64,000 nucleotides of DNA from Zasmidium citrigriseum (GCA_002786025.1 NHNW01000002.1:496001-560000), one strand, 5' to 3'. Shown: positions 22,550 through 33,221, counted from the first letter of the stretch. Translations and numbers: made by a program. The notes: generated by a model from the letters alone, not told the origin.

Positions 22550-22724
22550 TGGTCTCGCTACGACTCGAACGTAGATCTCCTAGGCACGGGATTCCGCGCC
22601 GTGATCTCCGCCTCCGTGCGAGTGACTCCGGCCTCCCTGTCGGGTGACGTTTGCCTCTCTATCGGTGACTTTGACCTCGGCCGGTCCTCATTTGCTAGGG
22701 ATGTTACCATTACACCACAAGACC
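22550..22724 (-). tRNA. tRNA-like Pol III unit, copy 2, repeat-bearing insert
   Basis: Acceptor GGTCTTG/CGAGACC (one G-U pair), D arm with A box TGGTGTAATGG and T arm CTACG-TTCGAGT-CGTAG are intact, with a T5 terminator about 10 nt downstream. The anticodon stem is CCTAG/CTAGG, a pairing that differs from copy 1 in a compensating way. The loop insert contains a degenerate 22-bp tandem repeat (units starting at 22619, 22641 and 22663). A TATA-like ATATG lies upstream on the minus strand. Total length is 175 nt. No anticodon can be assigned. Confidence 0.6.
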
Positions 22725-22882
22725 TTTTACGACAGGTGGAGGCGACAGTATCAAAGTACTACATATAAGCCAACGAGTTCGAAATGCGAGAGCTGTACCC
22801 AAAAAGATCACTGCCTCACAAATCAAACACCAAGCAAGACACAGAATCCTGAGACATATCGAACAGCAAAAAGACGAAATGC

Positions 22883-23075
22883 TGGTCTCGCTACGACTCG
22901 AACGTAGATCTCCCAACCACGGAATGACCGATACAATCGGACATGTGTTCGGCGACTTCCATCTCTAGGCGGGCGGCGTCCACCTCCCCGTCGGGCGGCT
23001 TCGACCTCCCCATTAGCGACTTCCATCTCCGAATGTCCTTACTCGCTAGGTGTGTTACCATTACACCACGAGACC
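22883..23075 (-). tRNA. tRNA-like Pol III unit, copy 3, repeat-bearing insert
   Basis: Acceptor GGTCTCG/CGAGACC is perfect, the D arm is GTGT/ACAC and the T arm is CTACG-TTCGAGT-CGTAG; a T5 run ends the unit. The anticodon stem is CCTAG/TTGGG, using G-U pairs. The insert carries 22-bp repeats (units at 22970, 22992 and 23014) of the same family as copy 2. Total length is 193 nt. Its flanks resemble those of copy 2, so the pair probably arose by tandem duplication. Confidence 0.6.
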
Positions 23076-23226
23076 TTTCAGATGAAGTACAGACAGCAAT
23101 ATTACGCACATATGCATTCATCTTGTCTGGAGGACCTAAAGGCGTGCAAAAAGCTAGCCATCGATGGAGGCACGGAAGGTTATGCAAGACAATGGCAACG
23201 CGAACGGCAAAAAGATGAAGCAAGGC

Positions 23227-23465
23227 TGGTCTCGCCACGATTCGAACGTGGATCTCCTGGGCACAATTCGGCGAGCCGAAGAGTGATACAACCGGGCTCA
23301 ATGAACAGGGGCAAACAGACAATGCACGAAGCACCGGCCGTGGGGAAGGTGAGACAGGCAATGCATGAAGCACCGACCGTGGGACAGGTGAGACGGACAA
23401 TGCACGAAGCACCGGCCGTAGAGCCCTCACATGTGCCAGGTATGCTACCATTGCACTACAAGACC
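23227..23465 (-). tRNA. tRNA-like Pol III unit, copy 4, 39-bp repeats in insert
   Basis: Acceptor GGTCTTG/CGAGACC, A box TAGTGCAATGG and T arm CCACG-TTCGAAT-CGTGG are intact, with a T5 terminator downstream and a TATA-like TTCATATACC upstream. The anticodon stem CCTGG/CCAGG is perfect and extends into the insert as CACA/TGTG. The insert holds three 39-bp repeats (starts 23321, 23360 and 23399). At 239 nt this is the longest member of the family. Confidence 0.6.
23318..23437. repeat. 39-bp tandem repeat, three copies, inside tRNA-like copy 4
   Basis: The core AATGCAYGAAGCACCGRCCGT recurs at 23321, 23360 and 23399, exactly 39 bp apart, with few substitutions between units. It lies entirely within the anticodon-loop insert of the tRNA-like unit. 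Confidence 0.85.
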
Positions 23466-24155
23466 TATTGATTGGACCAAAATTCCAAATGGTATATGAA
23501 TCTCAACGAGTAAAATGAAGACCAAAAGGAAAAAACATCCACAAACACTCACGCCAAAGACCAAAAAAGAAACTCCCCATAGGAGAACAAACCACCCAAT
23601 CAACGATCAGATTTTTTGCATATTTGATTTAGCGCCTGTGGCTCGAACTGAAGCCATAGGGATTGGAGGTTCTGAAGAAAGACCTAGCCGGCGAACGCCA
23701 AACCAACTAGACTATTCGCCCGAAGACGCATTCAAAGCCTAACACGCAATCCTTAGTGGACGGCAGAAAGTTTTCGACTTTTATAGGCTGCGTCTTGCTG
23801 CTGCCTTGGGGATTTGTTGCTTGTGATTGGTGATGTGCATCCATGCCCTTTGGCATGTGATGCCAAGGAGTTTTGCGAATGGAGCTTTCACTTGCTTAGT
23901 GGCATGGACTTAGCTGTACTTACCTTCCCAACTTTTTCTCGGAGGCGAGATTTGTCCTAGAGGTAGGCGGAAGTTTAGCTTAGCCGTGGATGTAGAAGTC
24001 GTGCGTGTAAGTGAATGCCCATTCTTCTCGCGACTTCACGCACCTCGCCATTCACTCGACGCCTCGCTTTCCCCAAATATATTTAAACTTGCGACACTGC
24101 ACTTCATCCCTCCAATTCGTCGACGTCAAGAACCCACCAACACACCACCGCAAAC
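23466..24155. other. Intergenic region upstream of hypothetical gene 24156
   Basis: An A-rich stretch at 23510-23600 is followed by a probable promoter. The sequence ATATATTTAA at about 24078 may be TATA-related, about 78 bp before the ATG. No gene is supported. Confidence 0.4.
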
Positions 24156-24872
24156 ATGAACTGGACAATCGAGCCCCTCAACGACGCAGCCCGCGACCGC
24201 TTCACTGCGCAGGAGACAAGAAAGGGAATGGCACACCTGGAATACACGAGTCCAACTTCCGCTGCGACGGCTGCCCGTGTCCGCGCTGGCGTCGCGACGC
24301 AGGACGAGCTGGAGCGGGCGAAGCAGAAACTCGACCGCTATCTTCAGCGACGTCAGCTCGTCCTTGCGGAGGAGCAGCTGGGGAAGATGAGCTTGGATAG
24401 CCCAGCGAATGACCCCACGGCACCCGCGAAGACTAGGGCCCGGTCCCTTGCCTCCCTCAAGGAAGAGCTTTCCAGACTGCCCAAAGCGAGAGAGCCATTC
24501 TTCAGCATTTCGGAAGGATTCTCAAGGTCCACGAAGCCAAAAGACCCTCTCACCAACAAAGTCAACAGAATCCTCGGATCCACAAGACCAAAACCCGGAG
24601 TTCCATACATCGCCGACCTCACGACCGCTGGTGCCAAGAATCGCAAGCATGAGGAGAAGGAGTTCGTGTCACAGATGGAGGGTCTGTCGTTGGAGGAGTC
24701 CAAGAAGCAGAGACGGGACCGACTCAAGGCGCGGTTGAACGAGCGGCGGAAGAGATTCGAGGGTCCTGCTGGTAGTATGGACGTGCCCCCTCCCGAGCTC
24801 GATGATACCGGACTGCCGCATCTTCGAGGCGTCGGCCTTCTTCATGGGCAGAAGTCACTGCCACGGGTCTGA
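24156..24872 (+). CDS. Hypothetical protein, charged and helical
   Basis: A single-exon ORF of 238 aa, opened by MNWTIEPLNDAARDRFTAQETRKG in a good start context (caaacATGa). Residues about 45-80 are rich in Glu, Lys, Arg and Leu and probably form a coiled coil. A second basic/acidic stretch (SKKQRRDRLKARLNERRKRF) lies near 190-210. There is no signal peptide or membrane segment. I do not recognise a family. Support for its being real comes from its length, the lack of a competing frame, and a leader of ordinary fungal type. Confidence 0.6.
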   Translation: MNWTIEPLNDAARDRFTAQETRKGMAHLEYTSPTSAATAARVRAGVATQDELERAKQKLDRYLQRRQLVLAEEQLGKMSLDSPANDPTAPAKTRARSLASLKEELSRLPKAREPFFSISEGFSRSTKPKDPLTNKVNRILGSTRPKPGVPYIADLTTAGAKNRKHEEKEFVSQMEGLSLEESKKQRRDRLKARLNERRKRFEGPAGSMDVPPPELDDTGLPHLRGVGLLHGQKSLPRV

Positions 24873-25832
24873 TGGCTCTCAAGCACTTCAGTCGACCCCG
24901 ATCTCAGACGAGGCTCTGTACCTCTTTCCGCCCTCACAACGCATGGTGCTCTCAATCGGATCCTGTTCTGACCCACTCCGTCTCTCTAATCATCGCAGGA
25001 GGCCTGAAGGGGCGGAATCACAGCAGGCAGCACCAAAGGAGTTGAATAGAAGGGCTCGCGTTCATCCAGATAACAGATAGAAGGAGGTGTCGTCAATGCG
25101 AAGGCCAGCTCGGTGGTTTCACACGCATTTGGTAGTCATCGGCGACACCGCGGCAAGCACACCCATAGACCAGGTTCAATGACGATCCTGTACAACGTCG
25201 TAGATAAAGATATCAAAGAACAGCACGTGGCCGCATCAAAGCCTCAAAAAATTGTCATGAAAGAGGTGAAAGAGGTGATGGAATCTTTAAGCAAATGTAA
25301 ATGAGTACCGCCCTGAAACTCTGTTTAACCGATACCGAAGTACGGCGGTTGAAGGGAGCGAAGGGTCTAGGCTGACTGCTTTGAAAGCAGCCCATCAAAG
25401 TGTCCAATGAAATGACGCGCGCCGGGCGATTCACGAGCTGCTCGAAAAAGTCGACTCTGACAAACCGCGTCGCCGCGTATCCACAAGCCTTGCTCGCTCG
25501 CTGTCCGTCTGGCGTTGATGGTGCCATTCGTTACTGACTACCACCACGACTAATCCCCGTCCTCGTCTTCGAGAATCGTCTGATCTGATAAGAGTGTGAC
25601 GTACCGACATCGCCCATAAAATACCCGACCCCTCCACTACACAGCCATTGAAAAGAATCTCCCACACAAACAACACTCCCTCTACACTTCTACATAAACT
25701 ACAGCCAAAGTGTTCGCCAACGCCTTCCGCCGGACCGGCTTCAAACCCCTCCGCGCCAGCACCACCATCCCCCTCGCCGCCGCAGGAGCCTTCATCGAGC
25801 GCCCCTCCAACCTCACGCAGCAAACCCGCACC
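24873..25832. other. Intergenic / promoter and leader of TRR1
   Basis: No independent gene is supported. The last 120 bases before the TRR1 ATG form an open frame that reads as a mitochondrial presequence but starts with GTG (25710). A TATA-like CATAAAATA lies at about 25615. Confidence 0.5.
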
Positions 25833-26958
25833 ATGCACTCCAAGCTCGTGATAATAGGCTCCGGCCCCGCCGGCCACACCGCCGCCATCTACGCCGCGCG
25901 CGCCGACCTCAAGCCCGTCATGTACGAGGGTTTCCTCGCCTTGGGGATCGCCGCCGGCGGCCAGCTCACGACGACCGACGAGGTCGAGAATTTCCCGGGC
26001 TTCAAGATGATCAAGGGCGCGACGCTGATGGACCAGATGCGTGCGCAGAGCGAGGAGTGCGGGACGGAGATTGTGAGTCAGACGGTCGGGAAGGTGGATT
26101 TTAGCAGTCGGCCTTTCAAGTATTGGTTGCATCCTATGGGGGATGATGAGAATTTGGAGGAGGAGACGCATACGGCGGATAGCATTATTATTGCTACGGG
26201 AGCTAAAGCCAGGAGGTTGGATTTGCCGGGCGAGGAGAAGTACTGGGGCAATGGAGTCAGTGCTTGTGCGGTTTGTGATGGATCGCTGCCGATTTTCAGA
26301 GAGAAGCCTCTGGTGGTGATTGGAGGTGGCGATTCTGCCGTGGAAGAGTCATTGTATTTGACCAAGAAGGCGAGCAAAGTCACCGTGCTTGTGCGGAGGG
26401 ACCAGCTGCGTGCTAGCAAGACCAATGCGAGGAGACTGATGAACCACCCCAAGGTGGAGATCAAGTGGAACACTCAGGGTGTGGAGATCAAGGGTGATGA
26501 GGGACCGAGGGGTCTCATGAAGAGCATGGTCATCAAGAACAACAAGACGGGCGAACAGGAGGAGATTCCCGCGAACGGTCTCTTCTACGCTGTTGGTCAC
26601 GAGCCCGCCACCCAGCTCTTCAAGGGCCAGCTCAAGATGGATGATGAGAACTACCTCATCACCACTCCAGGCACGACAGAGACCAACGTTCCAGGTGTCT
26701 TTGCTGCTGGTGACGTCCAGGATAAGAAGTACCGCCAGGCCGTGACTTCAGCAGGTAAGAACACTCTTTACCTACTTTTCACAAAAGATCATGCACTAAC
26801 ACTTTATTTGAGGCTCCGGCTGCATGGCCGCCCTCGAAGCCGAAAAATGGCTCGCCGAAAACGAAGACGATGTCGCCAACGGCATCGAAGCCGACAACGA
26901 AGTCAAGAAGGGCGCCAACGGCGAAGCCCCCGAATACCGATCGAACCCACTGCTGTAA
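25833..26958 (+). CDS. TRR1: Thioredoxin reductase (NADPH), low-Mr type
   Basis: Flavoenzyme that reduces thioredoxin with NADPH. Exons 25833-26754 and 26813-26958 flank a 58-bp intron with branch site CACTAAC, giving 355 aa. It begins MHSKLVIIGSGPAGHTAAIYAAR, the FAD-binding motif. The redox-active CAVC is at residues 145-148, followed by GGGDSAVEESLYL for NADPH, and [29 protein letters not shown] closes the FAD domain across the intron. A C-terminal extension of about 25 residues ends in RSNPLL. The ATG has A at -3 and matches the cytosolic form of other fungi. In frame upstream lie 41 codons that look like a mitochondrial presequence but lack an ATG (see findings). Confidence 0.95.
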
Positions 26959-27323
26959 GTCGAAAATACAGCGACACCACTCAGTAAAAGAGAACGAACG
27001 GAAGCTCATGAATCCCTCTCGCACAGGTCGGAGGGAAAGAAGCAGTGAGAGGAAGAGCGTCTTGCATATAGTTAGAGACAGAAGAGGAGTCCAATACCCA
27101 CTGTTGCGATTTGTCTTTCAAAGCAGTAAGCACTAGTTGCGGGTATCTGTAGATGAAGAATAGCCATTGGCATACTTGATTGAAGAACAAACATCTCAGC
27201 ATTTCAAGAGATCTCTCTGAATCGTTGCTGTCGTATAAATGCCCTCTAAGCCGCACATGCAGATGCATAGAATCCCAAGATGATCATCACTCCACACACG
27301 CCCCTTCTGATGTAAATGCTTCC
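26959..27323. other. Convergent intergenic region, TRR1 / LSD1-like
   Basis: 3' ends of two convergent genes; no gene or repeat is seen. Confidence 0.4.
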
Positions 27324-30300
27324 TCAAAGATGATCCAAAACCACGTTATTGCTCACATTCGTCTTCCTCTTGCTCACGCCATTGCTGTTTCCCGCCTTGC
27401 TCACACTGGCGGGCCGCGGATGATCTCTCATATATTCTTCTCTTATCCTCGCGGCATCCTTATCCCACTGCGTGACTTTGACTTCCCAGTCTCGCCTTAC
27501 TTGATCCGCTAGCTCTTGCGCCGTCTGGCTCTGGACGAGATACGGTTGTTTCGCCGCGTCGTCCGCCGCTTTCCACCACTTGCCAATCGTCTGTCGGATA
27601 ATGTCTCGCCCGCTATTTGAGTGTTCCTTCGCGCAATACACTTTGCATTCTTCCCACTTGTCTTTGGTGAAGAGCAGGAATGGGTTGACTCCGGGGCGGG
27701 TAGGCTTCACGGGACGATCGCCAATTTGGGTGAGGATGATGCTGATGACGGCCGCTTCGTAGTCGAGGTCAGAGGAGTCGTAGCTTGGTGCCACCCAGAA
27801 AGAAGGATCACTCGCGCAAACGCTCTGGGCTGGTGGGCCTGCTGGCTTCTTAGGCATAGCGAACGTCGGTCGACCTGTGGCGACTGGAATGTCTCCCAGC
27901 TGAATGGACTCGTCCTCTTGCTTGACAATGGGTTCGCCCGAGAAGGGTTGTATCTGTGCCGTTGCCTGGGTTGTGATCGTGCCGGATGCCAGGTCTACCT
28001 GCTGGTCGATCGAAGCATGTAGAGCTGCCTGTTGATGAGCCATGAGACCAGCCATCACTTCCGGCTTGATGGTCGGAGGCCCTACAAGAGGACTTGGAAG
28101 TTGGATGACGCCTGCCATTTCGTCAATGACTTCTCCGGCACATCGCAATCCAGACAAGAAGGCGCCGTGTACAGTGGCTGGATGTGTTCCACAGGTGGCT
28201 TCTCCTGCAAAATGTAGATTCCCCACAGACTTGGCCATCAGGTCGTAATCACCCGGTCTGGTCTCTGGTCCAACATACGAATATGTGCCCCTTGTAAACG
28301 GATCTCTTCTCCATCTTGTGACGATCACCTCGAGCGGTGGTGGTACCTTTTTGGCTCCAAACACGGTTCGTAGTCGATCGGTCACCTCGGTCATAAGAGT
28401 GTTGGTATCCGTCCATTCTGCATCGTGTGCCGCGTTGCCCGCCATGAGTGCAATGAGCATTGGCCTTCCACTGATTTTTGAGCAATTCCATATCAAGTAG
28501 AAACGTCCTCTTCTTCTCTCGTAATCGGAGGGGTCGAGACTAGCTTGCTTTTCGGCTTCGTTCAATAGGCCGAACATGTCTCGTTCGTCGTCCCAGAAGG
28601 GCTTGTCGTAGAGGAGGATGACCTAGAGAAAGTGTCAGACGGATGGAATACGAACGATTCTCACGACATACCTTGTTTAGTAGACCAAAACCCATGCGAT
28701 CGATTGCTCCTTGCTTCCATCGGGGTAGAGGCGGATCGAAGTCGATGGCGTTGGACTTCAAGACACCGAGAGGAGCGGTCATAACTACTTCGTCAGCCTC
28801 GATGACCTCGCCATCCGTGCAAACGATCTTGGTCGGTAGTGGTCCATGGCTCTCATGGTTGCCGTCATCATAGTGAATGCTGTCCACGATGCGATTGAAG
28901 CGCACGTCGAGCTTGGTCGGCAGATTCATCAGACCCCGTGGTACTTGCGTGTAGCCGCCCACAATCTCTGAATGGGCGCCTTCAAACTCATTGCCAGTAT
29001 CTTGATCGTGGCCACTCAAGCTCAGCTGCGACACGGGTGCTGCATTGGCGTACTCGAGATTGGCGTGATGCCAGTTGAGGAGCCGCATGTCGACTGGATT
29101 CAACTCAATCAGATCCTGATATTGAACGATGGCTTCGTCCATGACAGTGCCGAGCGTTGGGTAGTCGCTGGCATTCGCGACACGTTGTAATGAGATGCTC
29201 TGATTCCGAGCCACGCCTTCTCTTACTTCCCAACCCATGTCTTTCGCTGCTCGCGAGGCACTGTGCATAGCACTGCTGCCCTCGATGACTTGGCTCCTTC
29301 CAGTGAGCTTCTCCGTTCCAGGTGGTGCATTGCGACGCCGCCCTCGTCGGGCTGCAGGCTTGTGGGCCTTGATATGTGCTGAAGGGAGAGGCTCGAGTTG
29401 GAAGGCCGAAAACCCATCGGGTGCAGGGTCTCGACAACGATTGATCAAGTCTTCATCTCCTTTCAAGGTATCTTGCCTCTGAGGCTCCGCTCTGAATTCG
29501 CCTGCTCTGTCCGAGATGTCGGTGTACAGCTCAGTGTTGAGCATGTCTTGCTCTTCTTCGATTGCGTCTCCGTCGCAATCGTATATCGTGAGTGCATCCT
29601 TCATTAGGTGGTAACGCAAACCAAGTTGGCCACGAATAATCGTATCAAGCGGGTTTCCGTGTTCAAATCCAGTCACAATCATGGCGCCCATCTCAGCAGT
29701 GTTGCGTAATCCGTCAGGCAGACTACCAGTCACCTGGCTTCTCAGTGGTTTTGAATAGACACGCCCACCTATGCGTTTTCGTCCTTCGAGCACGATTACT
29801 CGAGGAGGTCGCTCGCCCATGCTGACCCATTTCGCAGCTTCTCGTCTGAAGAGACCTTCCAACTGCCGCGCGGTTGTCAAACCAGAGACCCCAGCTCCAA
29901 TAACAACCACTGTCCGTTGTCTCGCATCTTTACTGAATCTTGATGGTATTGACGGGTCTTTTGGAGTTTCAACACAGCCAAAATTGATGTACCCGTTACG
30001 CGTGAGCCATCGGAATGCCACCTCTGCAAGACCGAAGAAACGACTTTCCTTTGCACATCCGGCAGCCTCTTCTGCAGAAATGCTGCACAGAGGATTCTGA
30101 TGCCATAATCTGAGAATTGCATTTCGAATGTTGAGATAGACCGTAATCTCCTTCGACATCAGCAAATCGACAAGAAGCTTGTGTTCACCCATATGGAGCG
30201 AGTAGGGGTCGAGCCGAGATGCGTTGGCCGCTTCGATGCATTGACTGGCGAAGACTTCTGCGGGAAGACGAGATGGGATTGATGAGCGTGGTCGGAATTT

Positions 30301-30873
30301 GTTCTCTGGCAGAGGTACTTTCCGAGGCCTGCCGACCGGCCGACTGCCTTTGGGTGAAGTCTGGACAGGTTGATTCGGGCTCTGATCGTTTTCTGTGACG
30401 GGCGGCTTCGGCTTCGGTGGTCGACCCCGTTTCTTTGGGATCTTCTGAGGTGGCTGTGATTCAGTCGTGGCAGGAACACTGGTCTGGGCGGGTAATGTAG
30501 GTGGCACCGTCGAAGGCTGGTCGAGTTTCGCAGGAGACGTTTTCAATGTTCCATCCGACATTCGCTTTTTCGAAGGCGTAGACGCAATTTTACTGTCATT
30601 GGGAGGCTCTTCTGCTGCGACAGATGAGCACATTGAGGAAATGCCAGTGCTGGGGCCTGAATCTGAAGAGCCATATCGGGCCCATTTACCATTGGCATCG
30701 AGTTGCCATTTGTCCTTTTGAAACGAACCGTCCGCTATTCGATCAAAAATCTCGGTGCCGGTGGATGAAAGGCTGCTGTCGTCTTCGTCGGCAATTGGAG
30801 TCTGCGTGATATTTCCCATCATGCCAGCCGCAGTCTGGGAGGCCGCAGCGCATCGGGTATCTGCCATTGCCAT
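27324..30873 (-). CDS. LSD1-type histone lysine demethylase (SWIRM, amine oxidase, HMG box)
   Basis: FAD-dependent amine oxidase predicted to demethylate histone lysines in the nucleus. Exons 30873-28672 and 28622-27324 flank a 49-bp intron, giving 1166 aa. In order: two AT-hook-like motifs (KKRGRPPKPKPP at about 145, RPVGRPRKVP at about 176); a SWIRM domain (about 210-300, starting PSRLPAEVFASQCIEAA); FAD-binding VVVIGAGVSGLTTARQLEG near 325; and EGRKRIGGRVYS. The TAPLGVLK segment contains the lysine matching LSD1 Lys661, followed by PPLPRWKQGAIDRMGFGLLNKV and FAGEATCGTHPATVHGAFLSG. A C-terminal HMG box spans about 1040-1130. SWIRM-AOD-HMG is the usual fungal architecture. The intron follows LLNK, inside the oxidase domain. 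Confidence 0.95.
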
Positions 30874-32053
30874 CCCTCGGCACTTTTTCTCATGAAGTTG
30901 AGTTGTGTTTGAGTTGTGTTGTACGCCCCCTCGCCACCATAGTCGCCGGTCAAATGTGATATTGGGATGCGGGAGTGGTGGATCGTGCAGGGTGCGGTCA
31001 CGCGGACTTCAGGGTGCCGAGTCTTCGTCTTTCACTTCCCCGAATTTCGTTGGTCTTTGACAGACAGGAGTGCCAAACGAAGGACCGAATGGATCATTTG
31101 CAAGGGAATGGATGCGGATATCAAGGTCGTCGCCGCAGTCTGACCAGCTCTGTCTGTGCTTTCCTCCTCCTCGGCCGCCCCACTTTCGGCTAGCCTCCTT
31201 TGCCAGCTGGACTTCACCTCTTCTTTCACCCCTCGGAACATCCATCCTCCATCCATATCACGCAGAATGACCTTTCGCGCGGGACATGAAGATGGCGACG
31301 CTGACTGATGCATCATGTCTCACTCCGATGAGCCGGTGATAGCTTGATGTGGCCTTCCTACCGCTGAGCTCAGCCGACCAGAACTCTCGATGGACGAGCG
31401 ACATGAAAATACCTCACACGGCTTTGAAAATCTTCAGGGCTATCAAGATGCGGAAGAGATAGATTTGGAAAATAGTTTCGAAACGGGTAAATCAGATTGG
31501 AGCTGGTTGCAGTCACCGGGATGAAATACATATCACAGAGTGAAGGGAATGCGTTTGAATGCAGGGCTAGAGGCGAGCCAAAGGTGAGTATAGGATCTAT
31601 CTTTGTATGCTCGAATCTAAAACAATCGTGCTTTTTTCGATATCTTTCAAAGTCTGCATCTCGAAATATGTAGCACACTGACTTCACTTTCAATCAGGTC
31701 TCGATCGATGCATATCACCAGCCGTCCTCATGCACGACGGGATCACTGAAAAACTGAAAAGAGGAAGAAGGCGCGGGACGAATGAGATGCGTGGACAAAT
31801 AATAGTGTTGGTGGCAGTCAAATTCGAGGTTATGGCGAAAGAGCACGGTGAAAATCAACATCACACTAGATCCGCACAAACGAGCTTCCTCCTCACTCCT
31901 GGCTTTCGTCCTTTCCAACTCCAAAGCCCGGGTTATCTCCGCGTCGCGCTGTCCGCTCCTGTCGCATGCGCCACACTGAAGCCTTTCGAACACTTGTTCG
32001 CAACAACAAAGCATACTCCTTCCCGCCATCACCACCACCACCACACGATCAAA
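30874..32053. other. Divergent promoter region, LSD1-like / gene 32054
   Basis: About 1.2 kb between two divergent starts. A 94-codon and a 107-codon minus-strand frame and several plus-strand frames are present, but none is convincing. It probably holds both promoters and leaders; the leader next to gene 32054 has a CACCACCACCAC run at about 32030. Confidence 0.4.
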
Positions 32054-32767
32054 ATGGCCACACTCATCGTGAAGACGCCTTCCGAAGTATGGGCACAGCT
32101 CCCGTACAAGTGCGACACTCGCAACATGTTTTGGTGCGGCGCCCAAGAAAGTCGAATCATGGGCAATTCGGATCCAGACATCAAGTTGGCTTACGAATGT
32201 TATACCATTGTGAGCCAGGAGCTCATGGACAGAGTGGTAAGAGGTTTTCTTATTTACATGACATCGAGACAGTTCGAGGGCTGACACAACTTCCAGGCAG
32301 ATGAAGAATGGAATGAAGTACGCTGTTGGCCAGAGGTCTACAACGAAAAAGGGACAAAAGAAAACGCCAAGCACGATATACCCATCTGGAAATGCATCTC
32401 GGATCGCACCAAGCGAATGGACAGACTCTCAGTGGACCCCTTCGTCGACATCGACCCAGCGATAGTGAGCCGCCTACCGATGCCCATGCAGGTCAACTAT
32501 ATCAAAGTCAAGCTGCCCTCGCCTGCCCACCCCAAAGCTGCTCCCGAGAGCATAAGCCGGCCGCCGGCGCCCATCGAAATCGAGATTGAGCGTCCAAAGA
32601 CTAGATTCCCATCTACGGTGCCAGGGATGGATCTGGAGTCACAACTACAACGCCGGGAAGCTGCTGCATCAAAGCAAGTTTCTTTTGCGGACTCGGGCCT
32701 GCGCAGATATTGGAATATCAATAGGGTACTTCGGCGCAAGTTGATTTGCGATGATGATGACTTGTGA
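32054..32767 (+). CDS. Hypothetical protein
   Basis: Two exons (32054-32236 and 32297-32767) flank a 60-bp GTAAGA...CAG intron, giving 217 aa. It opens MATLIVKTPSEVWAQLPYKCD in a strong context (tcaaaATGGcc). No signal peptide, membrane segment or known domain is visible. The middle is Pro-rich (KLPSPAHPKAAPES) and the end is basic then acidic (RRKLICDDDDL). I do not recognise a family. The phase-0 splice and clean reading frame support it as a gene. Confidence 0.6.
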
Positions 32768-32865
32768 AGAGTAGGTACGTGGCAGTTGGAGTGTCACAAC
32801 ACACCAACCTTTCCTTGGCCTTTCAAGCCTGTTGGATAGAAGAAGTCTTTTCTCGTCTGCAATCC

Positions 32866-33132
32866 TTCCGCCGGCTACATCCCTGCGAGTGGACGCGACT
32901 TCGTATATTTGTTTTCTGTGAGATCCCTCTGCCGGCTTCGTGCCTGCAGGGTGGACTCTCCTCGGTGATGTCCAATCCATGCCGCCGGCTACGTGCCTGC
33001 GACGTGGATGGTATCAACTAAAATCTCTTTATGACGTCCCGCTGCCGGCTACGTGCCTGCGACAGGGATCCCTCCTCTTATTTCTGATACTCTACGAACA
33101 TGCCGCCGGAAATGCGCCTGCGGTGTGGATCG
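32866..33132. repeat. Five-unit minisatellite (53-61 bp period)
   Basis: A conserved core of about 26 bp, consensus GCCGGCTACGTGCCTGCGAC followed by gTGGAT, recurs with GCCGG at 32870, 32931, 32984, 33044 and 33105. The spacers of about 30 bp between cores are unrelated to each other. It lies between the 3' ends of convergent genes 32054 (+) and the NTR2-like gene (-), so it may be transcribed in either 3' UTR. Confidence 0.85.
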
Positions 33133-33221
33133 TCTCCTAGACTGAGCCTGTAGTGGAGGATAATGAGTTTACGATAGCACATGAGCAATGAAGTTCCTTC
33201 GCACGGTACATATGAAACCAT

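Noticed and set aside
22550..22724. Ordinary tRNA-Gln or tRNA-Glu call
   Set aside because: No U33-anticodon can be placed in the loop of any copy, and the insert is much longer than usual tRNA introns.
22257..23465. CRISPR-like or simple satellite interpretation of the 22-23 kb cluster
   Set aside because: The repeated parts are the two halves of a tRNA fold with Pol III boxes and terminators; unit lengths vary and the host is a eukaryote.
25431..26171. 246-codon minus-strand frame over the start of TRR1
   Set aside because: Shadow of the GC-rich TRR1 exon, with long Gly/Val-rich stretches and no motif.
31715..32374. 219-codon minus-strand frame over gene 32054
   Set aside because: Overlaps the first exon and intron of a better supported plus-strand gene and shows no motif.
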